Source of the DNA: an uncultured Thiotrichales bacterium
GTDB lineage: Bacteria > Pseudomonadota > Gammaproteobacteria > CAIRSR01
Reading direction: 5' to 3'
Length of the DNA: 54,444 bases
Assembly: GCA_903824965.1 (NCBI GenBank)
Contig: CAIJYR010000022.1
Coordinates: 1-54,444 of the forward strand
The translations under genes and the position numbers were made by a program. Of the stretch, positions 24,891 through 33,363 are shown piece by piece. Under the pieces are notes generated by a model. It saw nothing but the letters and a program-made list of their open reading frames with translations. It was not told the DNA's origin and ran no database searches. Every line of letters begins with the position of its first letter. The first letter of the stretch is position 1.

Positions 24891-25274
24891 TTACAACGTG
24901 TTGGTGGCTCGATCGGTTTTGATACCCGCGAGGTAGGTATCAATTTTGGTACGAACCTCTGCTTTGTTTTGGCCGTTAAACTGGATACCAATTCCGGCGG
25001 TGCGGTTGGTACCTTGGGCACCTTTGGGGGTAATCCACACGATTTTACCGGCCACGGCCAAGCGGGTCGTTTCGTCCATGAGGTTGATAAGCATGAAAAC
25101 TTCATCCCCCAACTGGTAGGATTTGTTGGTGGGGATGAATAAACCACCGTCCTTCAGAAAGGGCATATAGGCCATGTAGAGTGCGTTTTTGTCGCGGATG
25201 GCCAGTGACAGAATGCCTTGGTTGCCTTGGCGAGCACTTTGGAGGGTAGGAGGGGGAGAAGCGGGATCGGACAT
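24891..25274 (-). CDS. pilZ: Type IV pilus assembly-type PilZ protein
   Basis: A 127-residue protein matching the T4P PilZ subfamily: GILSLAIRDKNALYMAYMPF, GGLFIPTNKSYQLGDEVFMLI, then VAGKIVWITPKGAQGTNRTAGIGIQF. As in that subfamily the N-terminal RxxxR c-di-GMP motif is missing, so it probably acts through protein contacts at the pilus machine rather than by binding c-di-GMP. In many relatives pilZ follows holB; here it leads the rsmH-ftsL run with 18-bp spacing. A hairpin terminator of the preceding pump operon lies about 50 bp upstream. Confidence 0.92.
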   Translation of the reverse strand: MSDPASPPPTLQSARQGNQGILSLAIRDKNALYMAYMPFLKDGGLFIPTNKSYQLGDEVFMLINLMDETTRLAVAGKIVWITPKGAQGTNRTAGIGIQFNGQNKAEVRTKIDTYLAGIKTDRATNTL

Positions 25275-25327
25275 CTAGGGTAGCTCCTGCGGAGGGACGA
25301 AAGGCAGAGGGCAAATTGTAAAGTAAA

Positions 25328-25350
25328 CCCCTCTGCGAACGGCAGAGGGG
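25328..25350 (-). terminator. Rho-independent terminator of the RND pump operon
   Basis: A perfect 9-bp stem (CCCCTCTGC / GCAGAGGGG, loop GAACG) lies 30 bp after the RND gene stop on the minus strand and is followed there by a T-rich run (TTTACTTTAC). Its arms resemble the dispersed C/T-rich repeat, so the terminator may derive from a repeat copy. Confidence 0.7.
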
Positions 25351-25380
25351 CATATTGCAAATCAACCAGTCAACGGCGTT

Positions 25381-28300
25381 CTACCCCACCGTCTGTCTTT
25401 GTTTGACAACGTAGTACAGAATCGGAATCACCCACAAAGTCAACATAGTGGAGATGAAGATCCCAAAGATAAGAGAAATCGCTAACCCGCAAAAGATCGG
25501 ATCATCCAGAATAAACGTAGCCCCCAACATGGCAGCAAGACCTGTCAACGCAATGGGTTTGGCACGCACCGCGCCCGCCAACGTGACAGCATCCGCCAAA
25601 GGAACCCCTTTCGCCACTTCCTGGTTGATAAAATCCACGAGCAAAATCGAATTTCGCACGATGATACCCGCAAGGGCAATCATGCCAATCATCGAGGTTG
25701 CGGTAAACTGCGCAGACAGCAAAGCATGACCCGGCATCACCCCAATAATGGTCAACGGAATGGGTGCCATGATCACGAGCGGCGTTAGGTACGAACGGAA
25801 CTGCCCCACCACCAGCAAGTAGATCATGAGCAGACCAACAGAATAGGCAATCCCCATGTCTCGGAAAGTCTCATAGGTCACTTGCCATTCTCCATCCCAT
25901 TTGACCGTATATTCTCTGGTGTTTTCTGGTTGTTTCACCCACTGTTGATGCACCGAGGATCCTTGCTCGACGCTCAATTCACCGACCTGTTTTTGAATGT
26001 CTATCATGCCGTACAGTGGGCTGTCCAATTTGCCCGCCATGTCCCCCGTCACATACACGACCCGCATCAAATCTTTGTGGTAAACGACTTGCTCCCAAAG
26101 ATCACGGCTCACGCTGGTAAACTCCGACAAGGGGATCAGTGCACCGGTTTGGCTGCGCACTTTGACCGCGAGTATCCGAGAGACATCGCCTTTATCCGCA
26201 TCGGAAAGCTCCAACCGGATGGGAATGGGAACCCTTACTTTGGGGGTGTGCAAGAACGACACATCTTGTCCAGACAGCAATCCCATCACCGTCTCACTCA
26301 GCACTTGATCAGAGACCCCCAGTTGGGCCGCACGTTGCCGATCCACCTGCACCAACAAGCGCGTTGCCTCTTGGGCACTGCTGATACCCACGTCCACAAT
26401 GTCCGGCGTCCCTGCAAACACCTTTCGAACCCTTTCGGCTACCCGCAATTGGCTCGCATAGTCAGGCCCGTAGACCTCCGCGACCAAGGGCGATTGCACG
26501 GGAGGGCCAGGTGGTACCTCGACGATTTTGACATTGGCGTGGTAACGACGGCCAATCTCTTGGAGGGGGGCACGCACAGCCCCTGCGATCTCGTGGCTCT
26601 TGCGACTCCGCGCATGTTGATCCGTCAAATTGACCTGAATGTCCCCAAGGTAGGGTTGCGCACGTAAATAATACTGGCGCACCAACCCGTTAAACCCAAC
26701 CGGCGAGCTGTTCCCCACATAGGCTTGGTAATGGGTCACTTCGGGTACCGTCACCAGATAAGCACCCAAAGCATCCATCACGGCGGCGGTCTGCTGTAGG
26801 GGGGTACCCTCTGGCATGTCGACCACCACTTGGAACTCCGATTTGTTGTCGAATGGCAGCATCTTGAGCACGACTTGTTTCACCGCTACCAAAGACACCG
26901 CCCCCCCCACCAACGCCAAGATCACAAGTCCCAGCAAGAATCGATTCCAAGCAGCCCTGCGGTGCGTGACAAACGGGGAATACAACCAGCGGAAGAACTT
27001 CAACAACCCTGCCGAGGCTTCTTCACCGCTATGCCCGTGTTCCCCCTCACCGGAGGCAGAATGCGCCGCCAGCATCCGTGCGTGAACCCCTCCCAAGCCT
27101 TTGTTACAGAGCCAAGGTGTGACGACAAAGGCAATCACGAGAGAAATGACCATCCCCGTACTGGCATTGATGGGAATCGGACTCATGTAAGGCCCCATGA
27201 GACCCGTCACAAACGCCATAGGCAAGAGCGCAGCAATCACCGTAAACGTGGCCAGAATCGTCGGGCCACCGATCTCATCCACCGCCACAGGGATGATGGA
27301 CAGCAAAGGCGCACGGCTGATGTGCATGTGTCGGTGGATGTTTTCGACCACGACAATGGCATCGTCCACCAAAATACCAATCGAAAAGATCAGCGCAAAC
27401 AGCGACACGCGGTTCAAGGTGAAGCCCCAAGCCCAGCTCGCGAAAAGCGTCAACGCCAGGGTTAAGGTCACAGCTGTCCCAACGATCACTGCCTCACGCC
27501 ACCCCATTGATACCAGGACCAACAACACTACAAACGATGTCGCAAAGATCAACTTGTGGATCAGTTTCTCTGCCTTCGCTTTGGCCGTGACGCCGTAATC
27601 ACGGGTAACGGTGTATTCAACCCCCTCGGGAATGGCAAAACCACGCATCTGCTGCATACGTTCAATGACGGCTTCGGTCAGCGCGGAGGCGTTGACACCG
27701 GGTTTCTTTGCCACAGCAAGGGTGATCGCAGGCAAGCGCCCATGTTCTTTTTTCCCCTCCGTCGCACTTGGGGCATGTTCTGCTGTTCCCTCAGAGGCAC
27801 CCTGGCCAAACTCCATCCAAACCAAGTTCTTCGGGGTATCGGGGCCAAGGGAAACCGTTGCTACCTCCCCAAGCCGTACCGGACGCCCTTCGTGCATCCC
27901 CACCACGAGTTCCGCCACCTCATCCGGATCAGAGAGAAAAGTACCTGCCTGAATAGGAATGGCGACATTGTTCTCCACGCTGTCACCCGCATAGGAAGAG
28001 CCATTGGCGCCTTGCAAGGCACGCTGTAGTTCGTCCATGGACAGTTGGTAGCCTGCCAATTTCTGTGGGTCAAGCACCACCCGAACGACCTGATCTTGCG
28101 ATCCGATGCTGTAAACATTGCGCGTACCAGAGACCCGTTTTAGCTCGGCCTCTAACGTTTGTCCTACGCGGGACAGTTCATATTGTCCTATCTCCGGTTT
28201 GGCGCTCCAGAGCGTAAACGTGACGATGGGTACATCGTCGATGCCCTTGGGTTTCACCAAGGGTTGTCCTACGCCGAGATTACGTGGCAAAAAATCCTGA

Positions 28301-28668
28301 TTGGAAAAGATTGCGTTGTACAAGCGCAAAATGGCATTGGCACGGTTCTCCCCGACCTCATATTGTACCGTGAGCACTGCCATGCCTTGTCGAGAAACGG
28401 AATAAACGTGTTTGACCCCTTCCACCTCGGACAGCACACGCTCTGCGGGGGTGGCTACCACCTGCTCCACCTCTGCAACAGACGCACCCGGAAACGGGAT
28501 AAACACATTAGCAAACGTTACTGATATCTGTGGTTCTTCCTCTTGGGGAGTGACTTGCAGACCGAAGAATCCCAGCAACAACCCTACCAACGCCAATAAC
28601 GGGGTAATCTCTGAATTCTGAAATGCCTCTGCGATGCGTCCGGAGAGGGATAAGGGTTTATTCATCAT
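25381..28668 (-). CDS. RND efflux transporter permease
   Basis: A 1095-residue inner-membrane proton-driven pump, the permease of a tripartite exporter. The proton-relay signature GILVDDAIVVVENIHRH has both aspartates in TM4. The N-terminus (VFIPFPGASVAEVEQVVATPAE) and the C-terminal half (GIIVRNSILLVDFINQEV) are typical of HAE/AcrB-like pumps in a subgroup used with single-gene adaptors. Two His/Glu/Gly-rich loops are notable (near residues 295-320, GTAEHAPSA...KKEHGR, and near 525-545, GEGEHGHSGEEA). They are unusual for drug pumps and may bind metal. It overlaps the adaptor gene by 4 bp (ATGA). The substrate is unknown. Confidence 0.95.
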   Translation of the reverse strand: MMNKPLSLSGRIAEAFQNSEITPLLALVGLLLGFFGLQVTPQEEEPQISVTFANVFIPFPGASVAEVEQVVATPAERVLSEVEGVKHVYSVSRQGMAVLTVQYEVGENRANAILRLYNAIFSNQDFLPRNLGVGQPLVKPKGIDDVPIVTFTLWSAKPEIGQYELSRVGQTLEAELKRVSGTRNVYSIGSQDQVVRVVLDPQKLAGYQLSMDELQRALQGANGSSYAGDSVENNVAIPIQAGTFLSDPDEVAELVVGMHEGRPVRLGEVATVSLGPDTPKNLVWMEFGQGASEGTAEHAPSATEGKKEHGRLPAITLAVAKKPGVNASALTEAVIERMQQMRGFAIPEGVEYTVTRDYGVTAKAKAEKLIHKLIFATSFVVLLVLVSMGWREAVIVGTAVTLTLALTLFASWAWGFTLNRVSLFALIFSIGILVDDAIVVVENIHRHMHISRAPLLSIIPVAVDEIGGPTILATFTVIAALLPMAFVTGLMGPYMSPIPINASTGMVISLVIAFVVTPWLCNKGLGGVHARMLAAHSASGEGEHGHSGEEASAGLLKFFRWLYSPFVTHRRAAWNRFLLGLVILALVGGAVSLVAVKQVVLKMLPFDNKSEFQVVVDMPEGTPLQQTAAVMDALGAYLVTVPEVTHYQAYVGNSSPVGFNGLVRQYYLRAQPYLGDIQVNLTDQHARSRKSHEIAGAVRAPLQEIGRRYHANVKIVEVPPGPPVQSPLVAEVYGPDYASQLRVAERVRKVFAGTPDIVDVGISSAQEATRLLVQVDRQRAAQLGVSDQVLSETVMGLLSGQDVSFLHTPKVRVPIPIRLELSDADKGDVSRILAVKVRSQTGALIPLSEFTSVSRDLWEQVVYHKDLMRVVYVTGDMAGKLDSPLYGMIDIQKQVGELSVEQGSSVHQQWVKQPENTREYTVKWDGEWQVTYETFRDMGIAYSVGLLMIYLLVVGQFRSYLTPLVIMAPIPLTIIGVMPGHALLSAQFTATSMIGMIALAGIIVRNSILLVDFINQEVAKGVPLADAVTLAGAVRAKPIALTGLAAMLGATFILDDPIFCGLAISLIFGIFISTMLTLWVIPILYYVVKQRQTVG

Positions 28669-29696
28669 TTCTCTCCGCCAGCACGGTATTGCTGTCCTGC
28701 CCGTACCGGATCCAAGACGATCTTTTCACCCTCAGAAAGACCCGCAAGAATGACTATCGTTCCATTCTCTTGCATACGACCTGTAAGCACCGAACGGAAA
28801 CGCAATTGATCGCGATCGCCTAGAACATACACCCCCGTAATTTCACCCCGTTGTACCAAAGCAACCGTCGGTGCCAGCAAGGAATGTGCTGTACCTGAGG
28901 AAAAAGCGACCTTGACCAACATGCCTGGTCTGATGCCAGTTGTTTTTTCTGGGAGATCCACACGGGCACGGAAAGCACGAGAGGTTTCTTCTGCATAGGG
29001 AAAAACAGTGACCGCAGTCGCCGGGATGGACGGCATGGCATCGTTTCCTACGATGCGTACCGTTTTGGCCTGACGGACAATGCTCTCTTGGCTCTGGGGG
29101 ACATCCACGCGAACCCGTAATTTATCAAGAGAAATGCCCGTGAACAGTGGTTGCCCCATTTGGGCATTCTCCCCAAGCTCCACGAAGCGTTTGATCACAT
29201 AGCCGGAATAGGGGGCGCGTACCACCGTATCCCCTGCAACATCTTGGGCAGAGGCACCCGATGCCTTGGCAGACGCGACACGCGCACGCGCACTCACAAG
29301 CGCAGCCTGTGCCTGATCCATGGCGGAACCCGTTGCCATCTGTTTCTCAAAGAGCTTTTTGACGCGGTTGTATTCGCTCTCTGCTTGTTGCAGATAAGCT
29401 TCCGCCTCCTGTTCGCTCGCTTTCGCCTGGATCACACCCGACTGGGTTTTGACCGCCTTCATACGCAGCAAAACCTGCCCTTCCTTGACGAACTGATTCA
29501 CATCAAAATCGATCTCCGTGATCTCGCCTGAAGCACGTGCCGTCAGAGTCGCTTGATTGACCGCTTCTACGGTGCCTTCTAGGATCAATTCCGTAGGCAG
29601 CGTGCGGTACGCCACCGTTTGGGTAGGCAGGGATTCACCAGCCAGTGCATCCCCCACCAGACAAGAAACCAGCAATATAAATAGACTTTTTTTCAT
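28665..29696 (-). CDS. RND efflux periplasmic adaptor (membrane fusion protein)
   Basis: A 343-residue adaptor that bridges the RND pump to TolC in the periplasm. After a signal peptide ending in GDALA come a biotinyl-lipoyl half (TARASGEITEIDFDVNQFVKEGQVLL), a helical hairpin (about residues 85-150), the second lipoyl half (TVVRAPYSGYVIKRFVELGE) and beta-barrel and membrane-proximal domains. It is translationally coupled to the permease by a 4-bp overlap. The 289 bp between it and tolC hold a palindromic element. Confidence 0.93.
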   Translation of the reverse strand: MKKSLFILLVSCLVGDALAGESLPTQTVAYRTLPTELILEGTVEAVNQATLTARASGEITEIDFDVNQFVKEGQVLLRMKAVKTQSGVIQAKASEQEAEAYLQQAESEYNRVKKLFEKQMATGSAMDQAQAALVSARARVASAKASGASAQDVAGDTVVRAPYSGYVIKRFVELGENAQMGQPLFTGISLDKLRVRVDVPQSQESIVRQAKTVRIVGNDAMPSIPATAVTVFPYAEETSRAFRARVDLPEKTTGIRPGMLVKVAFSSGTAHSLLAPTVALVQRGEITGVYVLGDRDQLRFRSVLTGRMQENGTIVILAGLSEGEKIVLDPVRAGQQYRAGGEK

Positions 29697-29985
29697 CGTT
29701 ATGCCATTGTTGCCATTGTTAAGGGAGCCAAAGTAAAAAAGTTTTCGGTTTTTAGCGTAAACCCCTCTCCGAAGACTCAGAGAGGGGCTGGGGGAGAGGT
29801 TGATCTTCTGAAGTTGGTTTTGATTTATTTATTCATTTATTTATTTTTTATTTTTTAAATAAATAGCAATAAATAAAGAATAAATAGAATGCAAATAAAA
29901 GCAATCAAGCACAGTCAAACCCAGAAAACTACCTCTCCCCACCCCCTCTCCTTTCAGAAGAGGGGCAAGCTGAAAGTCAGTGGCT
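29697..29985. other. Intergenic region of the pump operon carrying an inserted repeat element
   Basis: The gap between tolC and the adaptor gene holds no reading frame. It is almost filled by the structured element at 29756-29990. The remaining 60 bp nearest the adaptor hold no recognised Shine-Dalgarno of note. Confidence 0.6.
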
Positions 29986-29990
29986 TTAGC
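29756..29990. repeat. MITE-like element: inverted C/T-rich arms around an AT-rich core
   Basis: Two C/T-rich arms face each other. The first (29762-29787) has an 8-bp stem, CCCCTCTC / GAGAGGGG, followed by GGGGGAGAGGTT. The second (29931-29965) reads ACCTCTCCCCACCCCCTCTCC with its own hairpin. Between them are about 100 bp of AT-only-like sequence built from TTTATTTA/AAATAAAT runs. The right arm matches the repeat at 89-166, including its outer flanks. The right edge reaches the tolC stop codon. There is no transposase. Confidence 0.65.
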
Positions 29991-31323
29991 GCACCAACCA
30001 TTGATTTACCGCCGCCAAATCAGCAGGCGACAGAGACCCATTCATGCTCTTCAACTGGAACGATCCCAAGACATAGTTATGCCGCGCCGTACTCCAATCG
30101 CGTTGTGCTTGGAAATAATCCCGCTGGGCATTGAGTACATCGACCATCGTCCGAAAACCCACCTGCCAGCCCTCCATGGTCGTGTCCAACATGCTTTTTG
30201 CCGAGACCAACGCCTGACGATACGCTTTGACCTGGGCTAAGCTGCTGTTGACCGTTCGAAAGGCATTGCGCGTCTCACGGACAACCCGCCGATCTGCGGT
30301 ATCCAGGTCATCGTGTGCTTGTTCTAGACCTGCAGCGGCCTGCCGCTCTCCCGAAGCCACCTGTCCTCCTAAAAACAGCGGCAGTTTCATCTGCACCATG
30401 GCTGTGTTGGCATCACTTGCGTATCCGCCGAACCACTGTTGCGATCCATGGTTGTACTGGTAGGAATGGGACAGCACCAAATCAACCGTAGGCATATGCC
30501 CTGCAGTTGCCTTTTTCACTTCTGACTCAGCCACTTGTACCTGGAGGCGTGCAACCTGTAGGCTGGGATTATTGTCTCGTGAGGAGGCGACCCATTGCTC
30601 TGGATCAGGAGGATTGGGCGGTGGGAAAGACACATCCTCCTGTAACGCTGCCAAGTGCTCTGGCAAGATACCGGCGATTTCGCGCAACACCTCACGCCGA
30701 TTCTCGTGGTCATTTTGGGCCGCAATCTCTTGTGCTTGCGCGAAATCCAAACGCGATTGTGCTTCGTGTTCCTCGGTCAGAATGGCAGCCCCTACCTTGA
30801 GGCGTTCTTTAGCGACGGCCAGCTGCCGATTCATCGCACTGGTTTCCGCCGCAGCCACCCGTAGCGTATCTTCCGCAGCAAGCACATCAAAATAAGCCGA
30901 GGTCACTCGCAAGAGTAACCATTGTGCAGCCGCTTGAAAGTTCCGTTCCACCTGGGCCGCTTTGGTATCCGCCTGCTTAAAAGACAACCAACGATCCCAA
31001 CGAAATAACGGTTGTACCAGGCTGAGATTCCAATCGTTGACGGTGTACCGCTGAGGGTAGCTCTTCAACTGATCTACGAGCGAACGATCCGCGCCCAATA
31101 CAAGGGCAGGCAGCAGGGCAGCCCTGGTTTGGGGGATGACTTCTAAGGATGCCTCTCGTACCGCTGCAGCCGAACGAAAGACAGAATCGTTGCCTAAGGC
31201 TTGTTGGTACACCGATACTAGATCAGTAACCTCCGCCGCAACCAAGCATGGCCACACACAGAGCGCAGCACAGATTGTGTGGTACACCCTCCAGAAAAAT
31301 TGTTTTTTCACAAACACTCCCAT
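29986..31323 (-). CDS. TolC-family outer membrane efflux protein
   Basis: A 445-residue outer-membrane channel component of the tripartite pump. The preferred ATG at 31323 gives MGVFVKKQFFWRV plus a signal peptide ending in LVAAE; the frame runs open to 31473. TolC features include VYQQALGNDSVF at the start, two long helical-repeat halves with LFRWDRWLSFKQA and ERLKVGAAILTEEHEAQSRLDFAQA, and the second-repeat VGFRTMVDVLNAQRDYFQAQRDW. It heads the operon ahead of the adaptor and permease. Confidence 0.93.
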   Translation of the reverse strand: MGVFVKKQFFWRVYHTICAALCVWPCLVAAEVTDLVSVYQQALGNDSVFRSAAAVREASLEVIPQTRAALLPALVLGADRSLVDQLKSYPQRYTVNDWNLSLVQPLFRWDRWLSFKQADTKAAQVERNFQAAAQWLLLRVTSAYFDVLAAEDTLRVAAAETSAMNRQLAVAKERLKVGAAILTEEHEAQSRLDFAQAQEIAAQNDHENRREVLREIAGILPEHLAALQEDVSFPPPNPPDPEQWVASSRDNNPSLQVARLQVQVAESEVKKATAGHMPTVDLVLSHSYQYNHGSQQWFGGYASDANTAMVQMKLPLFLGGQVASGERQAAAGLEQAHDDLDTADRRVVRETRNAFRTVNSSLAQVKAYRQALVSAKSMLDTTMEGWQVGFRTMVDVLNAQRDYFQAQRDWSTARHNYVLGSFQLKSMNGSLSPADLAAVNQWLVR

Positions 31324-31494
31324 CGTTCGTTTGTCAGTTTGCCGCAAGCCACTGGCCCAGAAACACACGGCCGTATGATACTCGTGTCTGCCGATCCCCG
31401 ATCGAGAGGTCGTGCAAAAACATAGATCTATCCCATCAGCGAGGGTAGAGTCTAATGCTTGTGTGTTATGCAAGCAGAGATAGAAACAACCGTT

Positions 31495-32949
31495 TCACCC
31501 AACCATGGCATGTTGATAAAGATCCGCATAGGTACGTGCGCTTTTATCCCAACCATAATCTGCAGCCATAGCAAATTCTATCATGCGCTTCCAGATAGTT
31601 GGGTTGTTGTAATATAGGTTGAGTACCCGTACAAGCGTCTTGTTGAGGCTGGCCTGTGTAGCCGCGTTGAAGACAAAACCAGTGGCTCGTCCGGCCGCGA
31701 TGTTTTCGGGGGTTGCGTCCACCACGGTATCGGCGAGTCCTCCTGTGCGACGTACCACAGGGAGGGTACCATAACGCAGACTATATAGCTGATTGAGTCC
31801 ACAAGGCTCAAAGCGAGAAGGCATCAGAAAGGCATCCGCACCGGCCTCGATCAGGTGTGCCAAGGCTTCGTCATACCCCACTCGCACAGCGACCTGGGCG
31901 GGGAAGCGTGTGGCGAGTACCTGTGATCCTTGCTCAAAAACAGGATCCCCTGATCCCAAGACCACGATCTGTAGCTGGTGTTGGGTCCATTCTGGCAAGC
32001 ACGATAGGACAAGATCAAATCCTTTCTGTTCGACCATCCGCCCGACAAACCCAAAAAGGACGACATCAGAACGCACCGGCAAGCCAAAATGCCGTTGTAG
32101 GGCAGCTTTATTGGCTGACTTTCCAGAAAAATCGGCTGCACTGTAGTGATAGGGCAGGTAGGGATCGTTTTGCGGATCCCAATGGTCGTAATTCGCACCA
32201 TTGAGGATGCCAAACAAACGTTCGGCACGCGATTCGATCAACCCTTCCAGACCGTATCCGAAAGTTGGGGTACGGATTTCTCGTGCATAGGTGGGGCTGA
32301 CGGTGGTCAATCGATCTGCGTAGGCAAGCCCGCCTTTGATGAAAGAGAGCCGCCCGTAAAACTCAAGCCCTTCGAGCGACCACAAGCCCATGGGCAGACC
32401 GAGTTCGACGAAGGTACCCCAGGAAAAGACCCCTTGATAAGAAAGATTGTGGATCGTAAAAATCGTTTTGGGACGATATTCTTCCAGGGAAAGCAAGGCG
32501 GGTACAAGCCCTGTTTGCCAATCGTTGCAATGCACCACCTCTGGTTTCCAAACGAGTCCTGGCCAGCCTTTGGTCAACGCTACCACTGCACGGGAGAAAA
32601 GGGTGAAGCGTTGCGGATTGTCGGGCCAATCGCCCGTGGCATCCCCGTAGATACCCCCCATGCGATCAAAATAGGTCGGACAATCCACTAGATACACGGG
32701 TACATCCGTGTCAGGCAAGATGCCTTCTAGGATGCGCACAGGCGTGGGTGCGCCCTGGAGGGGAATGAGTTTCACAAGCGTCATCAAACGCTCGCAACGG
32801 GCCAAGACCTGCGGATAGGCTGGCAGTATCAGTCGGACATCGTGACCCAGGGCACGCAAGGCAGGGGGTAGGGATCCAGAAATATCTGCGAGGCCGCCGG
32901 TTTTCACCAGGGGATGGACTTCGCTCGTGGCAAATAAAACCGTTGTCAT
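31495..32949 (-). CDS. glgA: Glycogen synthase (ADP-glucose type)
   Basis: This GT5 enzyme elongates alpha-1,4-glucan from ADP-glucose. The ADP-glucose-binding motif KTGGLADISGSLP lies near residue 15. FGFVGRMVEQKGFDLVL and MPSRFEPCGLNQLYSLRYGTLPVVRRTGGL in the C-terminal Rossmann half carry the catalytic Glu region. The start at 32949 (MTTVLFATSE) matches the family; the frame extends 20 codons upstream. No glgB, glgC or glgP lies nearby. Confidence 0.96.
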   Translation of the reverse strand: MTTVLFATSEVHPLVKTGGLADISGSLPPALRALGHDVRLILPAYPQVLARCERLMTLVKLIPLQGAPTPVRILEGILPDTDVPVYLVDCPTYFDRMGGIYGDATGDWPDNPQRFTLFSRAVVALTKGWPGLVWKPEVVHCNDWQTGLVPALLSLEEYRPKTIFTIHNLSYQGVFSWGTFVELGLPMGLWSLEGLEFYGRLSFIKGGLAYADRLTTVSPTYAREIRTPTFGYGLEGLIESRAERLFGILNGANYDHWDPQNDPYLPYHYSAADFSGKSANKAALQRHFGLPVRSDVVLFGFVGRMVEQKGFDLVLSCLPEWTQHQLQIVVLGSGDPVFEQGSQVLATRFPAQVAVRVGYDEALAHLIEAGADAFLMPSRFEPCGLNQLYSLRYGTLPVVRRTGGLADTVVDATPENIAAGRATGFVFNAATQASLNKTLVRVLNLYYNNPTIWKRMIEFAMAADYGWDKSARTYADLYQHAMVG

Positions 32950-33363
32950 TGGCGTGCTGGGGAATGGGCAGGAAGGTAGAGGGTCAGGCGCAGAGTATAC
33001 CGCTCCCAAAGCTCTTGCCTAGTCCCGCTTCCTTCTGAGCAGCCTATGCGGCAGGGAACGCAAATGGCTGACTTGCCTCACCCATACTGGAATTTCTGAG
33101 CCGCCTATGTGGCAGGGAACACCGCAGGTATAGCCTGCGCCATATAAAACAGCTAGAATCCCATGACCTTCTACTTTATTGATTTTCTGAAAGATAACCT
33201 GCTCCATTGATTTTCGGAAGAAGGTTCAGGGTCTTCGAGAGAAGGAGCGGTTCTTGACCGCGACGAGAACGGCGCTCGCGGGATATTCCTGCGGGCATTG
33301 GGAGATTCCCCCTCACTGGAGAGCTATCTCCTGTGTGCATTTGTTGACGAACGGTAACGTCCG
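32950..33363. other. 414-bp gene-free region with CRISPR-like repeats and hairpins
   Basis: Between glgA and cca there is no supported gene. It holds two 28-nt CRISPR-like repeats (33032-33120), a perfect 6-bp hairpin beside them (CGCAGG / CCTGCG, 33123-33139) and a small inverted repeat near 33352-33367 (AACGG / CCGTT) at the 3' end of cca. No cas gene is seen. Confidence 0.6.
33032..33120 (-). CRISPR. Two-repeat, type I-F-like CRISPR remnant
   Basis: On the minus strand two 28-nt units, at 33093-33120 and 33032-33059, begin GTTCCCTGCC and end GGCNGCTCAGAA plus A or G. They differ at 4 positions and are separated by a 33-nt unique spacer (33060-33092). The sequence follows the type I-F repeat (GTTCACTGCC...TAGGCAGCT-AGAAA) in length, stem and 3' end. 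The unit at 33032-33059 ends in G instead of A, as expected of a degenerate last repeat, so the leader would lie at 33121 and above. No cas genes are in the window. Confidence 0.6.

Noticed and set aside
33010-33360. A small RNA or tRNA in the glgA-cca gap
   Set aside because: Hairpins are present but no cloverleaf, promoter pair or T-tract terminator could be supported; the CRISPR-like reading explains the repeats better.
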